This document shows, piece after piece, positions 29,103 through 37,361 of a stretch of DNA of 64,000 nucleotides. Source of the DNA: DATAEY01 sp045805565 (GTDB lineage: Bacteria > Actinomycetota > Thermoleophilia > Solirubrobacterales > Solirubrobacteraceae); contig JBJMKZ010000028.1 in assembly GCA_045805565.1 (NCBI GenBank), positions 16,533-80,532 on the forward strand, written 5' to 3'. The position numbers and the translations under genes are program-made. Under the pieces are notes generated by a model that searched no databases, had not been told where the DNA came from, and saw nothing but the letters and a program-made list of their open reading frames with translations. The first letter of the stretch is position 1. Every line of letters begins with the position of its first letter.

Positions 29103-29724
29103 TGTCCGGAAGCAGCCCGTCCAGCGCCGCCAGCGCCTCGGCCAGGACCTCGCCCGGGCCCTGCCCCGCGTCCAGAGGGTGCACCCGGCGCGGCTCCTGC
29201 GCCGCCAGCCGGTCGTAGGCCTCGGCGACCGCGGCGAAGAACTCGTCGGGCGAGCGCTCCAGGCGGTCCGGCACGCCGCGACCCGCCTGGCGGGCACGAC
29301 CGACCGCCGGCTCCACGCGCAGCAGCAGCGTGCGATCGGGCTCCAGCCCTCCGGTCCCGAAGCGGTTCACCTCGCGTACCGGCTCGACGCCGAGCCGGCG
29401 CCCCGCGCCCTGGTAGGCGAGCGAGGAGTCCACGTAGCGATCGAGCAGCACCCACGTGCCGGCGGCGAGCAGCGGCTCCACCCGCTCCTCCACCAGCTGG
29501 GCCCGCGCCGCCGCGTAGAGGAGGGCCTCGGCGCGCGCGCCCACGGTCAGGGAGGGCTCCTTGACCAGCACGCGGATCCGCTCGGACAGCTCGACCCCAC
29601 CGGGCTCCCTCAGCAGCCGCACGTCGACGCCGCGGCGGCACAACTCGTCGTGCAGGGCGGTGGCGAGTGTGGTCTTGCCGGCGCCGTCGAGCCCCTCGAT
29701 CGTGATCAGGCGCCCGCGGAGCAT
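29098..29724 (-). CDS. tmk: Thymidylate kinase
   Basis: Phosphorylates dTMP to dTDP. 208 residues with P-loop ITIEGLDGAGKTT (about 7-19), the DR(Y/H) motif LLDRYVDSSLAYQGAGR, and LREPGG after the P-loop. The LID region reads RARQAGRGVPDRLERS. Start ATG 29724; an ATG 30 bases earlier would overlap the divergent polymerase gene. It ends 17 bases before the NrdR-box region, so transcription from tmk may read into nrdR and nrdJ. Confidence 0.93.
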   Translation of the reverse strand: MLRGRLITIEGLDGAGKTTLATALHDELCRRGVDVRLLREPGGVELSERIRVLVKEPSLTVGARAEALLYAAARAQLVEERVEPLLAAGTWVLLDRYVDSSLAYQGAGRRLGVEPVREVNRFGTGGLEPDRTLLLRVEPAVGRARQAGRGVPDRLERSPDEFFAAVAEAYDRLAAQEPRRVHPLDAGQGPGEVLAEALAALDGLLPDS

Positions 29725-29743
29725 CGCCGCGAGGGTATCTACG

Positions 29744-30889
29744 ATGGCGGCCATGCCCGTCGACACGCCCGCCCTCCCGGGGACCGAGCACCACCCGCAC
29801 GCCCGAGCCGTGCTGGGCGCCGCGCTGGCGCCCACGGGGCACCCCTCGCATGCCTACCTGTTCCACGGTCCGGCGGGAACCGGAAAGCGAACCGCGGCGC
29901 GCGCCTTCGCCGCCACCCTGCTGGCCGAGGGGGCCGCGAATCCGGACGCGGCGCGGGCCCGGGCGCAGCGCGGCGCCCACCCCGACCTCACCTGGGTGGT
30001 GCCGTCCGGCGCCCACGAGCTGCTGGTCTCCGACGTGGACACCCCGGTGGTGTCGGCCGCCGCCCGCACGCCGTTCGAGGCCGCGCGCCGGGTATTCGTG
30101 ATCGAGCGGGCCGACACCATGAACGACGAGGCCGGCAACCGGATGCTCAAGACGCTCGAGGAGCCGGCGCCCTTCGTGCACCTGGTCCTACTCACCGACC
30201 GGCCCGGCGAGGTGATGCCGACCATCGCCTCGCGCTGCCAGCACGTGCGCTTCGACCCGCTGCCGGTCGACGAGATCGCCCGCCGACTGGAGCGCGATCA
30301 CGCAGTCGATCCCACGACCGCGCGCGCGTGCGCGCGCCTGGCCCTGGGAGCCGACGATCGAGCCGTTCGCCTCGCCACCGGCGAGGGCCCCAGCCTGCGG
30401 GCGGCGGCCGAGCGCTTCGCCCGCGCTGGGCTCGCGGGGGAGATGGAGTCACGGCCGTGGCTCGACCTGCGGGCCCAGGCGCGCCGGCGCGGCGAAGCCG
30501 CCGTCGCCGAGCTCGACGAGGCACACGAGCGCCGCCGCGAGTACCTCGACCGCCGCGAGCGCCGCCGGGCCGAGACCGAGCACGCCGAGCGCGTCCGACG
30601 CGTGCGCCGGCGCGCGGAGACCGAGGCTCTCGACCTCGGGCTGAGCGTGGCGGGGCTGTGGTACCGGGATCTCGCCTGCGCCGCCTGGGGCGCGCCCGAG
30701 CTGGCCTGCAACTGCGACCGTGAGTCCGAGCTGGCGGCGGATGGCCGGCACCGCGACCCCCAGCGCCTGCGAGCGGCGGTCGAGCTGGTGGAGGACACCC
30801 GCCAGCGCCTGACTCTCAACGTCGCCGAGGAGCTGGCCTGCGAGGCGCTCGGCTACCGGCTGGAGGAGGCCCTGGGCGGCCGGGAGTAG
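29744..30889 (+). CDS. holB: DNA polymerase III delta' subunit
   Basis: Clamp-loader subunit. AAA+ fold with FHGPAGTGKRTAARAF (Walker A like, about 40-55), IERADTMNDEAGNRMLKTLEEP and LLTDRPGEVMPTIASRCQ (sensor 1/SRC motif). The small zinc module of most bacterial delta'/gamma subunits is absent: the interval after the first helix (ARARAQRGAHPDL) has no cysteines. C-terminal collar domain contains a very charged helix, RRREYLDRRERRRAETEHAE. Starts ATG 29744 or 29753, both directly behind TATCTA, so a near-leaderless transcript is likely. Divergent from tmk, 19 bases apart. Confidence 0.9.
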   Translation: MAAMPVDTPALPGTEHHPHARAVLGAALAPTGHPSHAYLFHGPAGTGKRTAARAFAATLLAEGAANPDAARARAQRGAHPDLTWVVPSGAHELLVSDVDTPVVSAAARTPFEAARRVFVIERADTMNDEAGNRMLKTLEEPAPFVHLVLLTDRPGEVMPTIASRCQHVRFDPLPVDEIARRLERDHAVDPTTARACARLALGADDRAVRLATGEGPSLRAAAERFARAGLAGEMESRPWLDLRAQARRRGEAAVAELDEAHERRREYLDRRERRRAETEHAERVRRVRRRAETEALDLGLSVAGLWYRDLACAAWGAPELACNCDRESELAADGRHRDPQRLRAAVELVEDTRQRLTLNVAEELACEALGYRLEEALGGRE

Positions 30890-30894
30890 CCGGA

Positions 30895-31806
30895 TCAGCC
30901 GATCGGGCCGAGAACCGGCTCCAGCCCGTACAGGTCGAACGCCCGGAAGGCGTTGAACTGCTTGTGGACCGGCCCGTGGAAGTCGGCCGAGCCCGTCTGC
31001 AGCAGCCGGTTGGCGCTGCAGTGCTCGTACAGCAGGTGCGTCTGCCCCCGGGTGTGGGTGGCGTAGAAGGTCTCGACCCCGTCGAGCCCAAAACCTCGGA
31101 AACGGTCGATCTCGGCCAGGACCTCGTCGGGAGAGTCGAGGTCCCAGAACGGGTGGGCCCATACCGCGAGGCCGCCGGCGTCGTGGATGGCGGTGATGGC
31201 GTCCTGAACGGTCGGGGTCAGGCGGGGGAGGTAGCCCGGCGCCCCGGGGACCAGGTACGCGGCGATGAAGGGGCCGACGTCGTCTATGTCCTCGGCGGCC
31301 AGCCGCTGGGCGTTCGCCTCGCAAGCCAGCACACCGGCGGCGATGTGCGGGCGGCCGACCGTCTTGCCCGCCGCGCGGCGCTCATCGATGGGCGACCGGT
31401 CGATCTCGAAACCCAGCTCCTCCAGGCGGTCGGCGAGCCGCTCGGCGCGCAGCTCACGGTCGGCGCGCGAGCGCTCGAGCCAGGCCAGCAGGCCCGGGTC
31501 TCGGTGGTCGATCCGGTAGCCCAGGATGTGGACGTCCTCGTCGGGCGAGCGCAGGGCGGAGATCTCGGTCGCCGCCACCATCCCGATTCCCTGCTGACGG
31601 CCGGCCTGGAGCGCCTCCTCGACCCCGTTGACGCTGTCGTGGTCGGACAGCGCCAGCAGCTCGACTCCCGCCTGCGCGGCGGCCGCCACGACGTCGGCGG
31701 GCGCCAGCGCGCCATCGGAGTGGGTCGAGTGCGACTGGAGGTCGAACGTGGGGGCGCTCAGGCGCGAAACGCTAGTGGAGCGCCCGGCTCGTGCCGATCG
31801 CCACAC
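30895..31806 (-). CDS. PHP-domain phosphoesterase (YciV/Trph type)
   Basis: Metal-dependent phosphoesterase; close relatives dephosphorylate nucleoside 3',5'-bisphosphates or 5' RNA ends. Motifs: DLQSHSTHSDG (first metal site), LALSDHDSV, GTEI-like AATEISAL, VWAHPF, and late GSADFHGP. About 288 residues from DLQSH. The start is uncertain: GTG 31806 is the longest sensible one, but the family normally begins only 2-5 residues before DLQSH, so a shorter non-standard start near 31761 (CTG) is possible. Stop lies 5 bases from the convergent holB stop. Confidence 0.87.
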   Translation of the reverse strand: MWRSARAGRSTSVSRLSAPTFDLQSHSTHSDGALAPADVVAAAAQAGVELLALSDHDSVNGVEEALQAGRQQGIGMVAATEISALRSPDEDVHILGYRIDHRDPGLLAWLERSRADRELRAERLADRLEELGFEIDRSPIDERRAAGKTVGRPHIAAGVLACEANAQRLAAEDIDDVGPFIAAYLVPGAPGYLPRLTPTVQDAITAIHDAGGLAVWAHPFWDLDSPDEVLAEIDRFRGFGLDGVETFYATHTRGQTHLLYEHCSANRLLQTGSADFHGPVHKQFNAFRAFDLYGLEPVLGPIG

Positions 31807-31851
31807 GATCTGGTGTCGGTCCGGGGGCGCAACTTCCGCGCCGGTGACCTG

Positions 31852-32020
31852 TATAAAGCTGCAATCAAGACCTGGCTGAACCGCTCGGCGCGCCACGGCG
31901 CCCGGGCGGCCGGGGGACCCAAGCAGTTCGGGGCGAATCGCCCGCCCACGCCGCCATGGCGGCGGGGGTCGGCGTAGCGCGGCTCTTTCCGCGCGAGCCC
32001 GTCAGCTAACCCCGGAAGCG
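31852..32020 (+). promoter_or_regulatory. c-di-AMP riboswitch (ydaO/yuaA class) with promoter, upstream of M23 peptidase
   Basis: TATAAA at 31852-31857 is a good -10. The aptamer spans about 31881-32020: CGCT opens P1, then CGGGGGACCCAAG, GGGGCGAATC, a GC-rich arm, and the invariant GAGCCCGTCAGCTAACCCCGG followed by AAGCG that closes P1. This order is that of the ydaO aptamer. In actinobacteria this class controls cell-wall hydrolases such as rpfA, usually switching them off when c-di-AMP is high. The gene start follows 23 bases later. Confidence 0.9.
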
Positions 32021-32042
32021 AACCGAAAGAGAGGTCGTTTTC

Positions 32043-32642
32043 GTGAGATCGCTGACGCTTCGCGCGTGTATCCCGCTCGCCGTCGGCCCCTTGGTCGTAT
32101 TGGCGCTGGCGGGTGGGACCACCGCATCGGCCGAGTCCGGCGACCGCGCCACGACGGGCGGGACGGTGCCCACCGCGGGCGCCCGGCTTCGCCGCGAGGG
32201 GCCGGACATCCCGGTTGCCGTCACCGGCTACGTCTTCCCCATCCGCGGCCCGCACAGCTACGGAACGTCGATCAACCGGTTCGGCGCCCCGCGTGGCGAT
32301 CACAGCCACCGCGGCCAGGACGTGCTGGCTCCCTCCGGGACCCTGCTGGTGGCAGCCCGCGGCGGCCGGGTCACGCATCGCGCTTTCCAGGGCGACGCCG
32401 GCAACTACCTGGTGATCGCCGCCGACGACGGGACGGACCAGGTCTACATGCATCTCCTGGCACCGGCCCGGGTGGCGCCCGGCGACAGGGTACGCGCCGG
32501 CGAACCGATCGCCCGTGTGGGGCAGACTGGCGACGCCACCGCACCGCATCTTCACTTCGAGGTGTGGACGGCGCACTGGTACGCGGGCGGGCGCCCGCTC
32601 GACCCGCTGCCGCGCCTGCGCGCCTGGGACGCGCTCAGCTAG
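32043..32642 (+). CDS. Secreted M23-family cell-wall endopeptidase
   Basis: LytM/peptidase M23 zinc metallopeptidase that cuts peptidoglycan cross-bridges. 199 residues: signal peptide with hydrophobic core (LAVGPLVVLALAGG) and cleavage near ASA-ES at about 30; the catalytic domain shows HSHRGQD (metal His and Asp) near 87-93 and HLHFEVW near 171. GTG start behind AGAGAGG. Expression is probably governed by the c-di-AMP riboswitch directly upstream. Overlaps the convergent MmgE/PrpD gene by 8 bases. Confidence 0.92.
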   Translation: MRSLTLRACIPLAVGPLVVLALAGGTTASAESGDRATTGGTVPTAGARLRREGPDIPVAVTGYVFPIRGPHSYGTSINRFGAPRGDHSHRGQDVLAPSGTLLVAARGGRVTHRAFQGDAGNYLVIAADDGTDQVYMHLLAPARVAPGDRVRAGEPIARVGQTGDATAPHLHFEVWTAHWYAGGRPLDPLPRLRAWDALS

Positions 32643-33834
32643 CCCGCGGCAAGCGTCCCGCAAGGCCCGCCGTCGCCAGCAGGTCGCCGGCGGGACGCTC
32701 GGGTTCGTCGAGGGCGCCGGCGAGGCGGTCGCCGGCCAGATCGCGGACCTTGGCCGCCAGCTGGTCCTCGGTCATCGGCCGCTCGGGCGAGCCCAGCGAG
32801 TGGGCGACCCGGGCGACCTCCTCGCCGTCCGCCTCGAGCACGGCCTCGGTCTCGCCCAGCGTTGGATCGGTCCGCACGCGGATGCGCTCCAGGGCCGCCG
32901 AGCGTGCCTCGCCGTCGACGCCTGCGAAGGCGTCCACCGTCGGCTCTCCCCGCAGCAGGGTGTACGCCACCAGATACGGGAGGGAGAACTTCGCCTGCAG
33001 CCCGTCGCGGACGTCGTCGTAGGCCGCGGCGCGTCGAGCGCGGGGATGGACGGTGACCGTGACGTGCGCCTGCCCGTCGAGGCCCCGCGCACGGGCGATC
33101 GTCGCCGCCTCGACCGCGCTGTGCGCCATCAGGCAGCACGGCCAGGGCTTGATCCAGTTGTGGGCGATCGCCGCAACGCCGCCCGCCCCCGCGGCGGGCC
33201 AGCGTGCGCCGAAGGACTCCTCGAATCCCGCCGGCCCGTCGGCGACGGTCTCGGCGATCCGGGCTCCGGCGGCCGCCATCCGCGCCGCCAGGACCCCGTC
33301 GGCCGCCGCCATGCCGACCTGCAGCGACTTGCCGTCTGAGCCGAATGCCGCGCGCAGCCCGCCGGCGCGCAGCACCGCCAGCCGGACGGCCTGCGCCTCG
33401 CGCTGGGAGTCGAGGGCCAGCAGCCGGGCGGCGGCAGTCGCCGCGCCGACGACGCCGCAGACCGCGGTCGGGTGCCAGCCGCCCTCGTAGAGCGCCGGAT
33501 GGGAGGCGCGCGCCAGTGCGCCCATCGCCTCGAAGCCGGCGGCGTAGGCGTCCAGGACGTCCTCGACACCGGTGTGGAGCTCGGCCCCGACGCCCAGCGC
33601 GGCCGGCGCCACCGGGGCGCTGAGGTGGGCGAGCCCGGGCAGGTAGGTGTCGTCGAAGTCCAGCACGTGTCCGGCGGTGCCGAGGAACGCGACCTGTTCC
33701 AACCACCCATCGCCGGCGGCCAGCGCGGCGCGAGCGGCCGGCTCGTCGCGCCCGCCCACCCCGCAGGCGAGCCAGTCGAGCAGCGCGACGCGGTAGGCGC
33801 CATGGTTACGCCCGGCTGCTGGCGGCGCGGCCAC
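32635..33834 (-). CDS. MmgE/PrpD family protein
   Basis: 399-residue member of the MmgE/PrpD fold (2-methylcitrate dehydratase and cis-aconitate decarboxylase relatives). Landmarks: LDFDDTYLPGLAHLSAPVAP near 58-77, GFEAMGALARASHPALYEGGWHPTAVCG near 100-127, SDGKSLQVGMAA, and IKPWPCCLMAHSAVEAA. These contain the conserved D-D-T, H and K residues. No prpB/C genes are near, so methylcitrate-cycle function is not supported. GTG start; next to and co-directional with yqgE. Confidence 0.88.
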   Translation of the reverse strand: MAAPPAAGRNHGAYRVALLDWLACGVGGRDEPAARAALAAGDGWLEQVAFLGTAGHVLDFDDTYLPGLAHLSAPVAPAALGVGAELHTGVEDVLDAYAAGFEAMGALARASHPALYEGGWHPTAVCGVVGAATAAARLLALDSQREAQAVRLAVLRAGGLRAAFGSDGKSLQVGMAAADGVLAARMAAAGARIAETVADGPAGFEESFGARWPAAGAGGVAAIAHNWIKPWPCCLMAHSAVEAATIARARGLDGQAHVTVTVHPRARRAAAYDDVRDGLQAKFSLPYLVAYTLLRGEPTVDAFAGVDGEARSAALERIRVRTDPTLGETEAVLEADGEEVARVAHSLGSPERPMTEDQLAAKVRDLAGDRLAGALDEPERPAGDLLATAGLAGRLPRAS

Positions 33835-33840
33835 GGCGGG

Positions 33841-34395
33841 TCAGTTCATCGAGGGGTCGGGCGGCATTCGCGCCACCAGCGCGTAGCTGCCGCCCTTGCG
33901 CTCCAGCACGGCGCTCCAGAGGCGGTCGGGATCATGGCTGAACAGGTCCTCCCGTTCAGCGGGCTCGACGATCCAGTCATCGCGCTCGAGCTCGGCCTCC
34001 AGCTGGCCCGGCCCCCAGCCGGCGATGCCCGCGAACACGCGCGCCCGGCGCGTTATCGCGGGCAGCCCGTCCATGTCGCTGCCGGCGGCCACGAATCCGA
34101 CGTCCCCCAGGACGGTCGCGGCTGCCTCGGAGGGATCGTCGAACTCGGCCAGCACCACGACGCCCGTGGGCTGGACGGGACCGCCGACGTGCACGCGCTC
34201 GGTGGGATCTACGAGCTCGCCGAGGTCGGGAACCGCCTCCTCGACCGTGTGCTCGCTGCGGCGGTTGAGAACGATGCCCATCGCTCCCTCGTCACCGTGG
34301 TCGGCGATCAGGACCACGCTTCGGTGGAAGTTCGGGTCGAGCAGGTCCGGCCCGGCGATCAGCAGCTTGCCCTGCAGCGACTCCACGCAGAGCAT
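33841..34395 (-). CDS. YqgE/AlgH family protein
   Basis: 184-residue protein of the UPF0301 family, of undefined biochemical role. Typical start MLCVESLQGKLLIAGPDLLD, then NFHRSVVLIADHGDEGAMG, VGGPVQPTG and FAGIAGWGPGQLEAELERDDW. Full family length; ATG start. Six bases upstream of the MmgE/PrpD gene on the same strand, so probably one transcript. Confidence 0.92.
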   Translation of the reverse strand: MLCVESLQGKLLIAGPDLLDPNFHRSVVLIADHGDEGAMGIVLNRRSEHTVEEAVPDLGELVDPTERVHVGGPVQPTGVVVLAEFDDPSEAAATVLGDVGFVAAGSDMDGLPAITRRARVFAGIAGWGPGQLEAELERDDWIVEPAEREDLFSHDPDRLWSAVLERKGGSYALVARMPPDPSMN

Positions 34396-34454
34396 TGTGC
34401 CCCGCGCAAGGCGACGTTGATCTCGCTCTGAGCGGCGCCCTGCTCGCAGCGCAA

Positions 34455-35342
34455 TCAGCCTTCTGGCTCGTGCCCGACACGGGTACATGCCGGTCCGTCC
34501 CCGGTGAGCCACCCGCGGTACATGAGCCCGGTGGTGAACGGCATGGCGAGCTTGCCGCTGCCCGACAAGGCGATCAGCCCGCCCTGCCCGCCCAGCGGCC
34601 GCACCCTTTCGTCGAGGACTGCGGCAGCGGCCTCGTCCACGGGCAGTCCGCGATGACGGATGAGCGCGGCCACCTCGTGTGCCGCGACCGCCCGGATCAG
34701 CTGCTCGCCGTCGCCGGTGGCGGAGACCGCGCACACGCCGTCCTCGGCGTAGACCCCGGCCCCCACCAGCGGCGAGTCGCCCACGCGCCCCGGTAGCCGG
34801 CCACGCATCCCGCCCGTCGAGGTGGCGGCCGCCACGTGGCCGGCGGAGTCCAGCGCGACCGCGCCCACCGTCCCCCCGGTCGTCGCCTCCCAGCGCCGGC
34901 GCTGGCGCTCGGTGACGAACCACTCCGGGTCCTCCAGGCGCAGGTCCCACTCCTCCGCCAGGCGCTCGGCGCCGACCCCCGCGACCAGGACATGGTCGGA
35001 GCGCTCCATGACCGCGACCGCCAGCGCTATCGGGTGACGCACCCGCGTGACCACCGCGACCGCCCCCGCCCGGCGCTCGCGCCCGCACATGATCCCGGCG
35101 TCCATCTCGACCGCGCCGTCCCGGTGGAGCACCGAGCCGCGCCCGGCGTTGAACAGCGGGCAGTCCTCTAGCAGCTCGGTCGCGGCCTGGACCGCGGTGA
35201 CCGCGCAGCCACCGGACCTCAGCGCCTGCCCCCCGGCCTCGAGCGCCTGCTCCAGCGCCTCGCGGTAGGGCCGGTCGTCGTCCGGCGGCCTGCCCCCCGC
35301 CCCGCCATGCACCGCGATCGCCGGTTGGGCCACGGGCGACAC
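34455..35342 (-). CDS. Isoaspartyl peptidase / type III L-asparaginase
   Basis: Ntn-hydrolase that self-cleaves before a catalytic Thr and removes beta-aspartyl residues or asparagine. Seen: AIAVHGGAGG near the N-terminus, FNAGRGSVL, EMDAGIM, and the processing site TTGGTVGAVALD with nucleophile at about Thr158. STGGMRGRLPGRVGDSPLVGAG completes the active site. I place the start at GTG 35342; GTG 35333 is equally good, and TAGGGT just upstream may be the -10 of a leaderless message. About 295 residues, normal size. Confidence 0.92.
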   Translation of the reverse strand: MSPVAQPAIAVHGGAGGRPPDDDRPYREALEQALEAGGQALRSGGCAVTAVQAATELLEDCPLFNAGRGSVLHRDGAVEMDAGIMCGRERRAGAVAVVTRVRHPIALAVAVMERSDHVLVAGVGAERLAEEWDLRLEDPEWFVTERQRRRWEATTGGTVGAVALDSAGHVAAATSTGGMRGRLPGRVGDSPLVGAGVYAEDGVCAVSATGDGEQLIRAVAAHEVAALIRHRGLPVDEAAAAVLDERVRPLGGQGGLIALSGSGKLAMPFTTGLMYRGWLTGDGPACTRVGHEPEG

Positions 35343-35386
35343 CCTATGGCGCCCGGCGCCGTCCAGGACATCCACCAGGCCGTCGC

Positions 35387-35392
35387 TAGACT
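35387..35392 (+). promoter_or_regulatory. -10 box of tRNA-Thr gene
   Basis: TAGACT lies 9 bases before the tRNA 5' end, with AGGACA at 35365-35370 as a weak -35. Position fits a tRNA promoter. Confidence 0.5.
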
Positions 35393-35401
35393 CGCCGGGG
35401 C

Positions 35402-35474
35402 GCCGACGTAGCTCAGCTGGTAGAGCACTTCACTCGTAATGAAGGGGTCCCCGGTTCGAGTCCGGGCGTCGGCT
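35402..35474 (+). tRNA. tRNA-Thr(CGT)
   Basis: 73 bases fold as a complete cloverleaf: acceptor GCCGACG with CGTCGGC (35467-35473), D arm GCTC/GAGC, anticodon stem CTTCA/TGAAG around the loop CTCGTAA giving anticodon CGT (codon ACG), T arm CCCGG/CCGGG with TTCGAGT. CCA is not encoded. Its 3' half is duplicated imperfectly at 48232-48273, marking it as a probable integration site. Confidence 0.95.
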
Positions 35475-35475
35475 T
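35433..35475 (+). repeat. Putative attL: tRNA-Thr 3' segment
   Basis: 43 bases from the anticodon loop to just past the tRNA end (CTCGTAAT ... GTCGGCTT) recur once, at 48232-48273, with one deletion and one substitution. Site-specific integrases commonly use tRNA 3' halves, and the intact tRNA remains on this side. Confidence 0.55.
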
Positions 35476-35967
35476 ACTACGGAGAAGGCGGCGCAAACGG
35501 CGGGTTTTCGTCGTGTGGCCTCCGAGAGCCGCTGTAAACCTGGCCGGCTATGGAAGCGTTTTGGAAGCGCGTTCGTGCCTCGGCCGCTCGGATTTCCCCG
35601 GGCCCACCCCCTCGACAGCACGCGATGGGACCCGTGAGCTGGGACTCCCGTCCGCTCACACACTGTCGTCGGTAGTCGCGGTCGGCGGACAGGGCTGCGG
35701 CGCCAGGGTGGGTGGCGAAAGACCCTGGCGGGATCGCACCCTTTTGGCTTGGCTTGGACCTAGACCTTCCTCAATGTCCAGCTTTGACACCGGAGCGGCA
35801 TCGCCATCCCGCCGCTGGTAGTGGAGGTCGCTTCGGTCTAAGGCAGTCGACCCAGCGAGCTTTCAGACCACCTGCGGAGACCAACTAAAGCTGCTGATAA
35901 GAAGGAGGCTCGCGTTAGGGCGCGAACCGATATCGCGCCTATTTCGACCATGGGAGGAGCTGCACAG
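35476..35967. other. Gene-poor island edge
   Basis: 492 bases with no convincing gene. No integrase or integrase fragment is readable on either strand next to the tRNA. The stretch contains direct TTTTGGAAGCG-type repeats near 35560, the first copy of the dispersed 70-bp repeat (35766-35832), and from about 35860 a region similar to the one in front of the paralogous gene at 38662 (shared ACCTGCG, CCAA, TGATA and AAGG blocks). A purine-rich GGGAGGAGC ribosome site precedes the gene at 35968. Confidence 0.6.
35766..35832 (+). repeat. Dispersed island repeat, copy 1
   Basis: First of seven copies. Begins CCTTCCTCAATGTCCAGC and ends GCTGGTAGTGGAGGTC; hairpin arms AGCGG and CCGCT. Has a 1-base deletion relative to copy 2 that breaks the short reading frame found in the others. 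Confidence 0.8.
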
Positions 35968-36504
35968 ATGGTGAGTCGCTGGTTCAGTGGGCTGCGTGGC
36001 GGCCTGATTCTCGGTTTGATCGCGCTCGGCGTGGTGGTGGCCGTCGCCAGCGCCAAGCAGGTCACCACCGGTCACGCAGAGATCTTCGGCAAGCAGGTGA
36101 ATGTCCCGGTTGACCACCGCGTCGAGATCTTCCGCCACAAGAAGTTCGTTGCCGTGAGGTTCTTGTGCGCCGGGAACCTTGCCGACTTCGCCGACCTGGA
36201 GGTGACCAATCTCGAGAATCTGCCGATTCGGGTCACGTACGAGCGCTCGAACAACGGCTTCCGCGTGTCAGACGAGGTCAAGCCGCACTCGGACCAGTTC
36301 GTCGCGGAGGGGGGTCACATCCAGTTCACCGATCCCGATGTGGGAATCGCCGACCTCTCGCACAAGTACGCCACTCTCAACATCGACTGGGGGGTTAGGC
36401 AACGCGGGTCCAATTCCTGCGACGTCGCGGTCAACACGATCCTGCACTTCCCCGACGGGACACCGTTGAACGCCGACCATGTACCGGGGTCCGCCCGGAA
36501 GTAG
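35968..36504 (+). CDS. Secreted protein of unknown function (paralogue A1)
   Basis: 178 residues from ATG 35968 behind GGGAGGAGC. N-terminal signal/anchor: MVSRWFSGLRGGLILGLIAL then VVAVASA. The mature part is beta-rich, with one cysteine pair (CAGN and NSCDV), and shares with the protein at 38662 the segments KQV-TGHAEI, NLENLPIRVTY, DPDVGI, SHKYATLNI and a C-terminal ILHFPDGTPLN. No recognised family. Roughly half the residues match between the two copies. An in-frame ATG 18 bases upstream lacks a ribosome site. Confidence 0.75.
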   Translation: MVSRWFSGLRGGLILGLIALGVVVAVASAKQVTTGHAEIFGKQVNVPVDHRVEIFRHKKFVAVRFLCAGNLADFADLEVTNLENLPIRVTYERSNNGFRVSDEVKPHSDQFVAEGGHIQFTDPDVGIADLSHKYATLNIDWGVRQRGSNSCDVAVNTILHFPDGTPLNADHVPGSARK

Positions 36505-36600
36505 GGGGGCCGGGTCGTCGCCGGTAGCCGCAGACCCGTATTCACCTCGGCCGGGGGGGCGGGGCATAACACGGCCCGTCCCCCTCGGTGAGTCTTCGAG

Positions 36601-36804
36601 TTGAGCTTCGACGTCGAGGAACTGATCGACCACGGTCCGCACGTCGTTGCCGTGGTCGCCGTGAGTATGCGCGGAAGAGAGAGCGGGGCAGTGGCGGTCG
36701 GTCGAGGCGGGCACCTCTGGACCCTCCGTGAGGGTGATGTCGTCAGCTTCACGCTGTTCCAGAACAAGCAGGACGCCCTCGAAGCCGTGGGACTGCGGGA
36801 GTAG
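36601..36804 (+). pseudogene. Truncated NTF2/SnoaL-like gene
   Basis: Only the C-terminal 60-70 residues of the local SnoaL-like family are present (VEELIDHGPHVVAVVAV to the shared end DALEAVGLRE). The N-terminal helix and first strands, including the MSRENVE start seen in its neighbours, are missing, and the only start is TTG 36601 without a ribosome site. Best read as a remnant of a gene deleted at its 5' end. Confidence 0.65.
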
Positions 36805-36828
36805 GCCAGCCTGGCGGGCAGCGGCAGG

Positions 36829-36900
36829 CCTTCCTCAATGTCCAGCTTTGACACCGGCAGCGGCATCGCCATCCCACCGCTGGTGGCGGAGGTCGCCCCG
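36829..36900 (+). repeat. Dispersed island repeat, copy 2
   Basis: CAGCGG at 36858 pairs with CCGCTG at 36877 over a 13-base loop. A short frame from ATG 36838 reads MSSFDTGSGIAIPPLVAEVA and stops at TAG 36906. Confidence 0.8.
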
Positions 36901-36924
36901 AGCTAGGGGCTCGGGGGCCACCCC

Positions 36925-36962
36925 TTCCGCGACGTACAGCTAGGCGAGATACTCGGCGGGCG
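36925..36962 (+). promoter_or_regulatory. Repeated leaderless-type promoter P1
   Basis: CTTCCG, 18 bases, GATACT, then 9 bases to the ATG. The block GGCGAGATACTCGGCGGGCG (36943-36962) is present almost unchanged at 40232 and 41200, each time abutting the start of an NTF2-like gene. Confidence 0.6.
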
Positions 36963-37358
36963 ATGTCGCGGGATAAGTTTGAGGCGGTGCGGACGAACGT
37001 GGCCGCGCTGAACGAGCGTGACGTCGACCGCTATCTCGCCTGCTGCACCGCCGACGTCGAGCTGGTGCCCGCCACCGGCGCTATCGAAGGCGGATACATA
37101 GGCCGTCGCGGTATCGAGCGCTTCTTCGCGGACCTCAGGGATGCCGCTGCCGACTTCCAGGTCGAGACCGAGCGGCTGGAGGTCGTGCGGGGCAACGTGC
37201 TCGCCTTCGAGCGCGGCAGCGCAAGCGGACGCGCCAGCGAGGTCCCCGGTCAGATGGCCTTCACCACGGTCTATGAGTTTGAGGGCAGCAGGATCCGGCG
37301 CATCCGGGTCTTCCTCGACCGAGAGCAGGCCCTCGAAGCCGTGGGGCTGCGGGAGTAA
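36963..37358 (+). CDS. NTF2/SnoaL-like protein 1
   Basis: 131-residue cone-shaped alpha+beta protein of the SnoaL-like/nuclear transport factor 2 superfamily, which includes isomerases, hydrolases and pure ligand-binding proteins. N-terminal helix MSRDKFEAVRTNVAALNERD, then YLACCTADVELVP, GIERFFADL and the shared tail EQALEAVGLRE. Cytoplasmic, no signal peptide. ATG immediately follows promoter P1; 3 bases separate it from the next paralogue, so they form a pair. Activity is unknown. Confidence 0.88.
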   Translation: MSRDKFEAVRTNVAALNERDVDRYLACCTADVELVPATGAIEGGYIGRRGIERFFADLRDAAADFQVETERLEVVRGNVLAFERGSASGRASEVPGQMAFTTVYEFEGSRIRRIRVFLDREQALEAVGLRE

Positions 37359-37361
37359 GCG

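Noticed and set aside
35430..35663. Reverse-strand frame ending in a DSNRGPLHYE-type peptide
   Set aside because: This peptide is the familiar artefact of translating antisense through a tRNA; no gene start or ribosome site.
35476..35967. Integrase remnant beside the tRNA
   Set aside because: Looked for tyrosine-integrase motifs (R-HxxR-Y region) on both strands and saw none.
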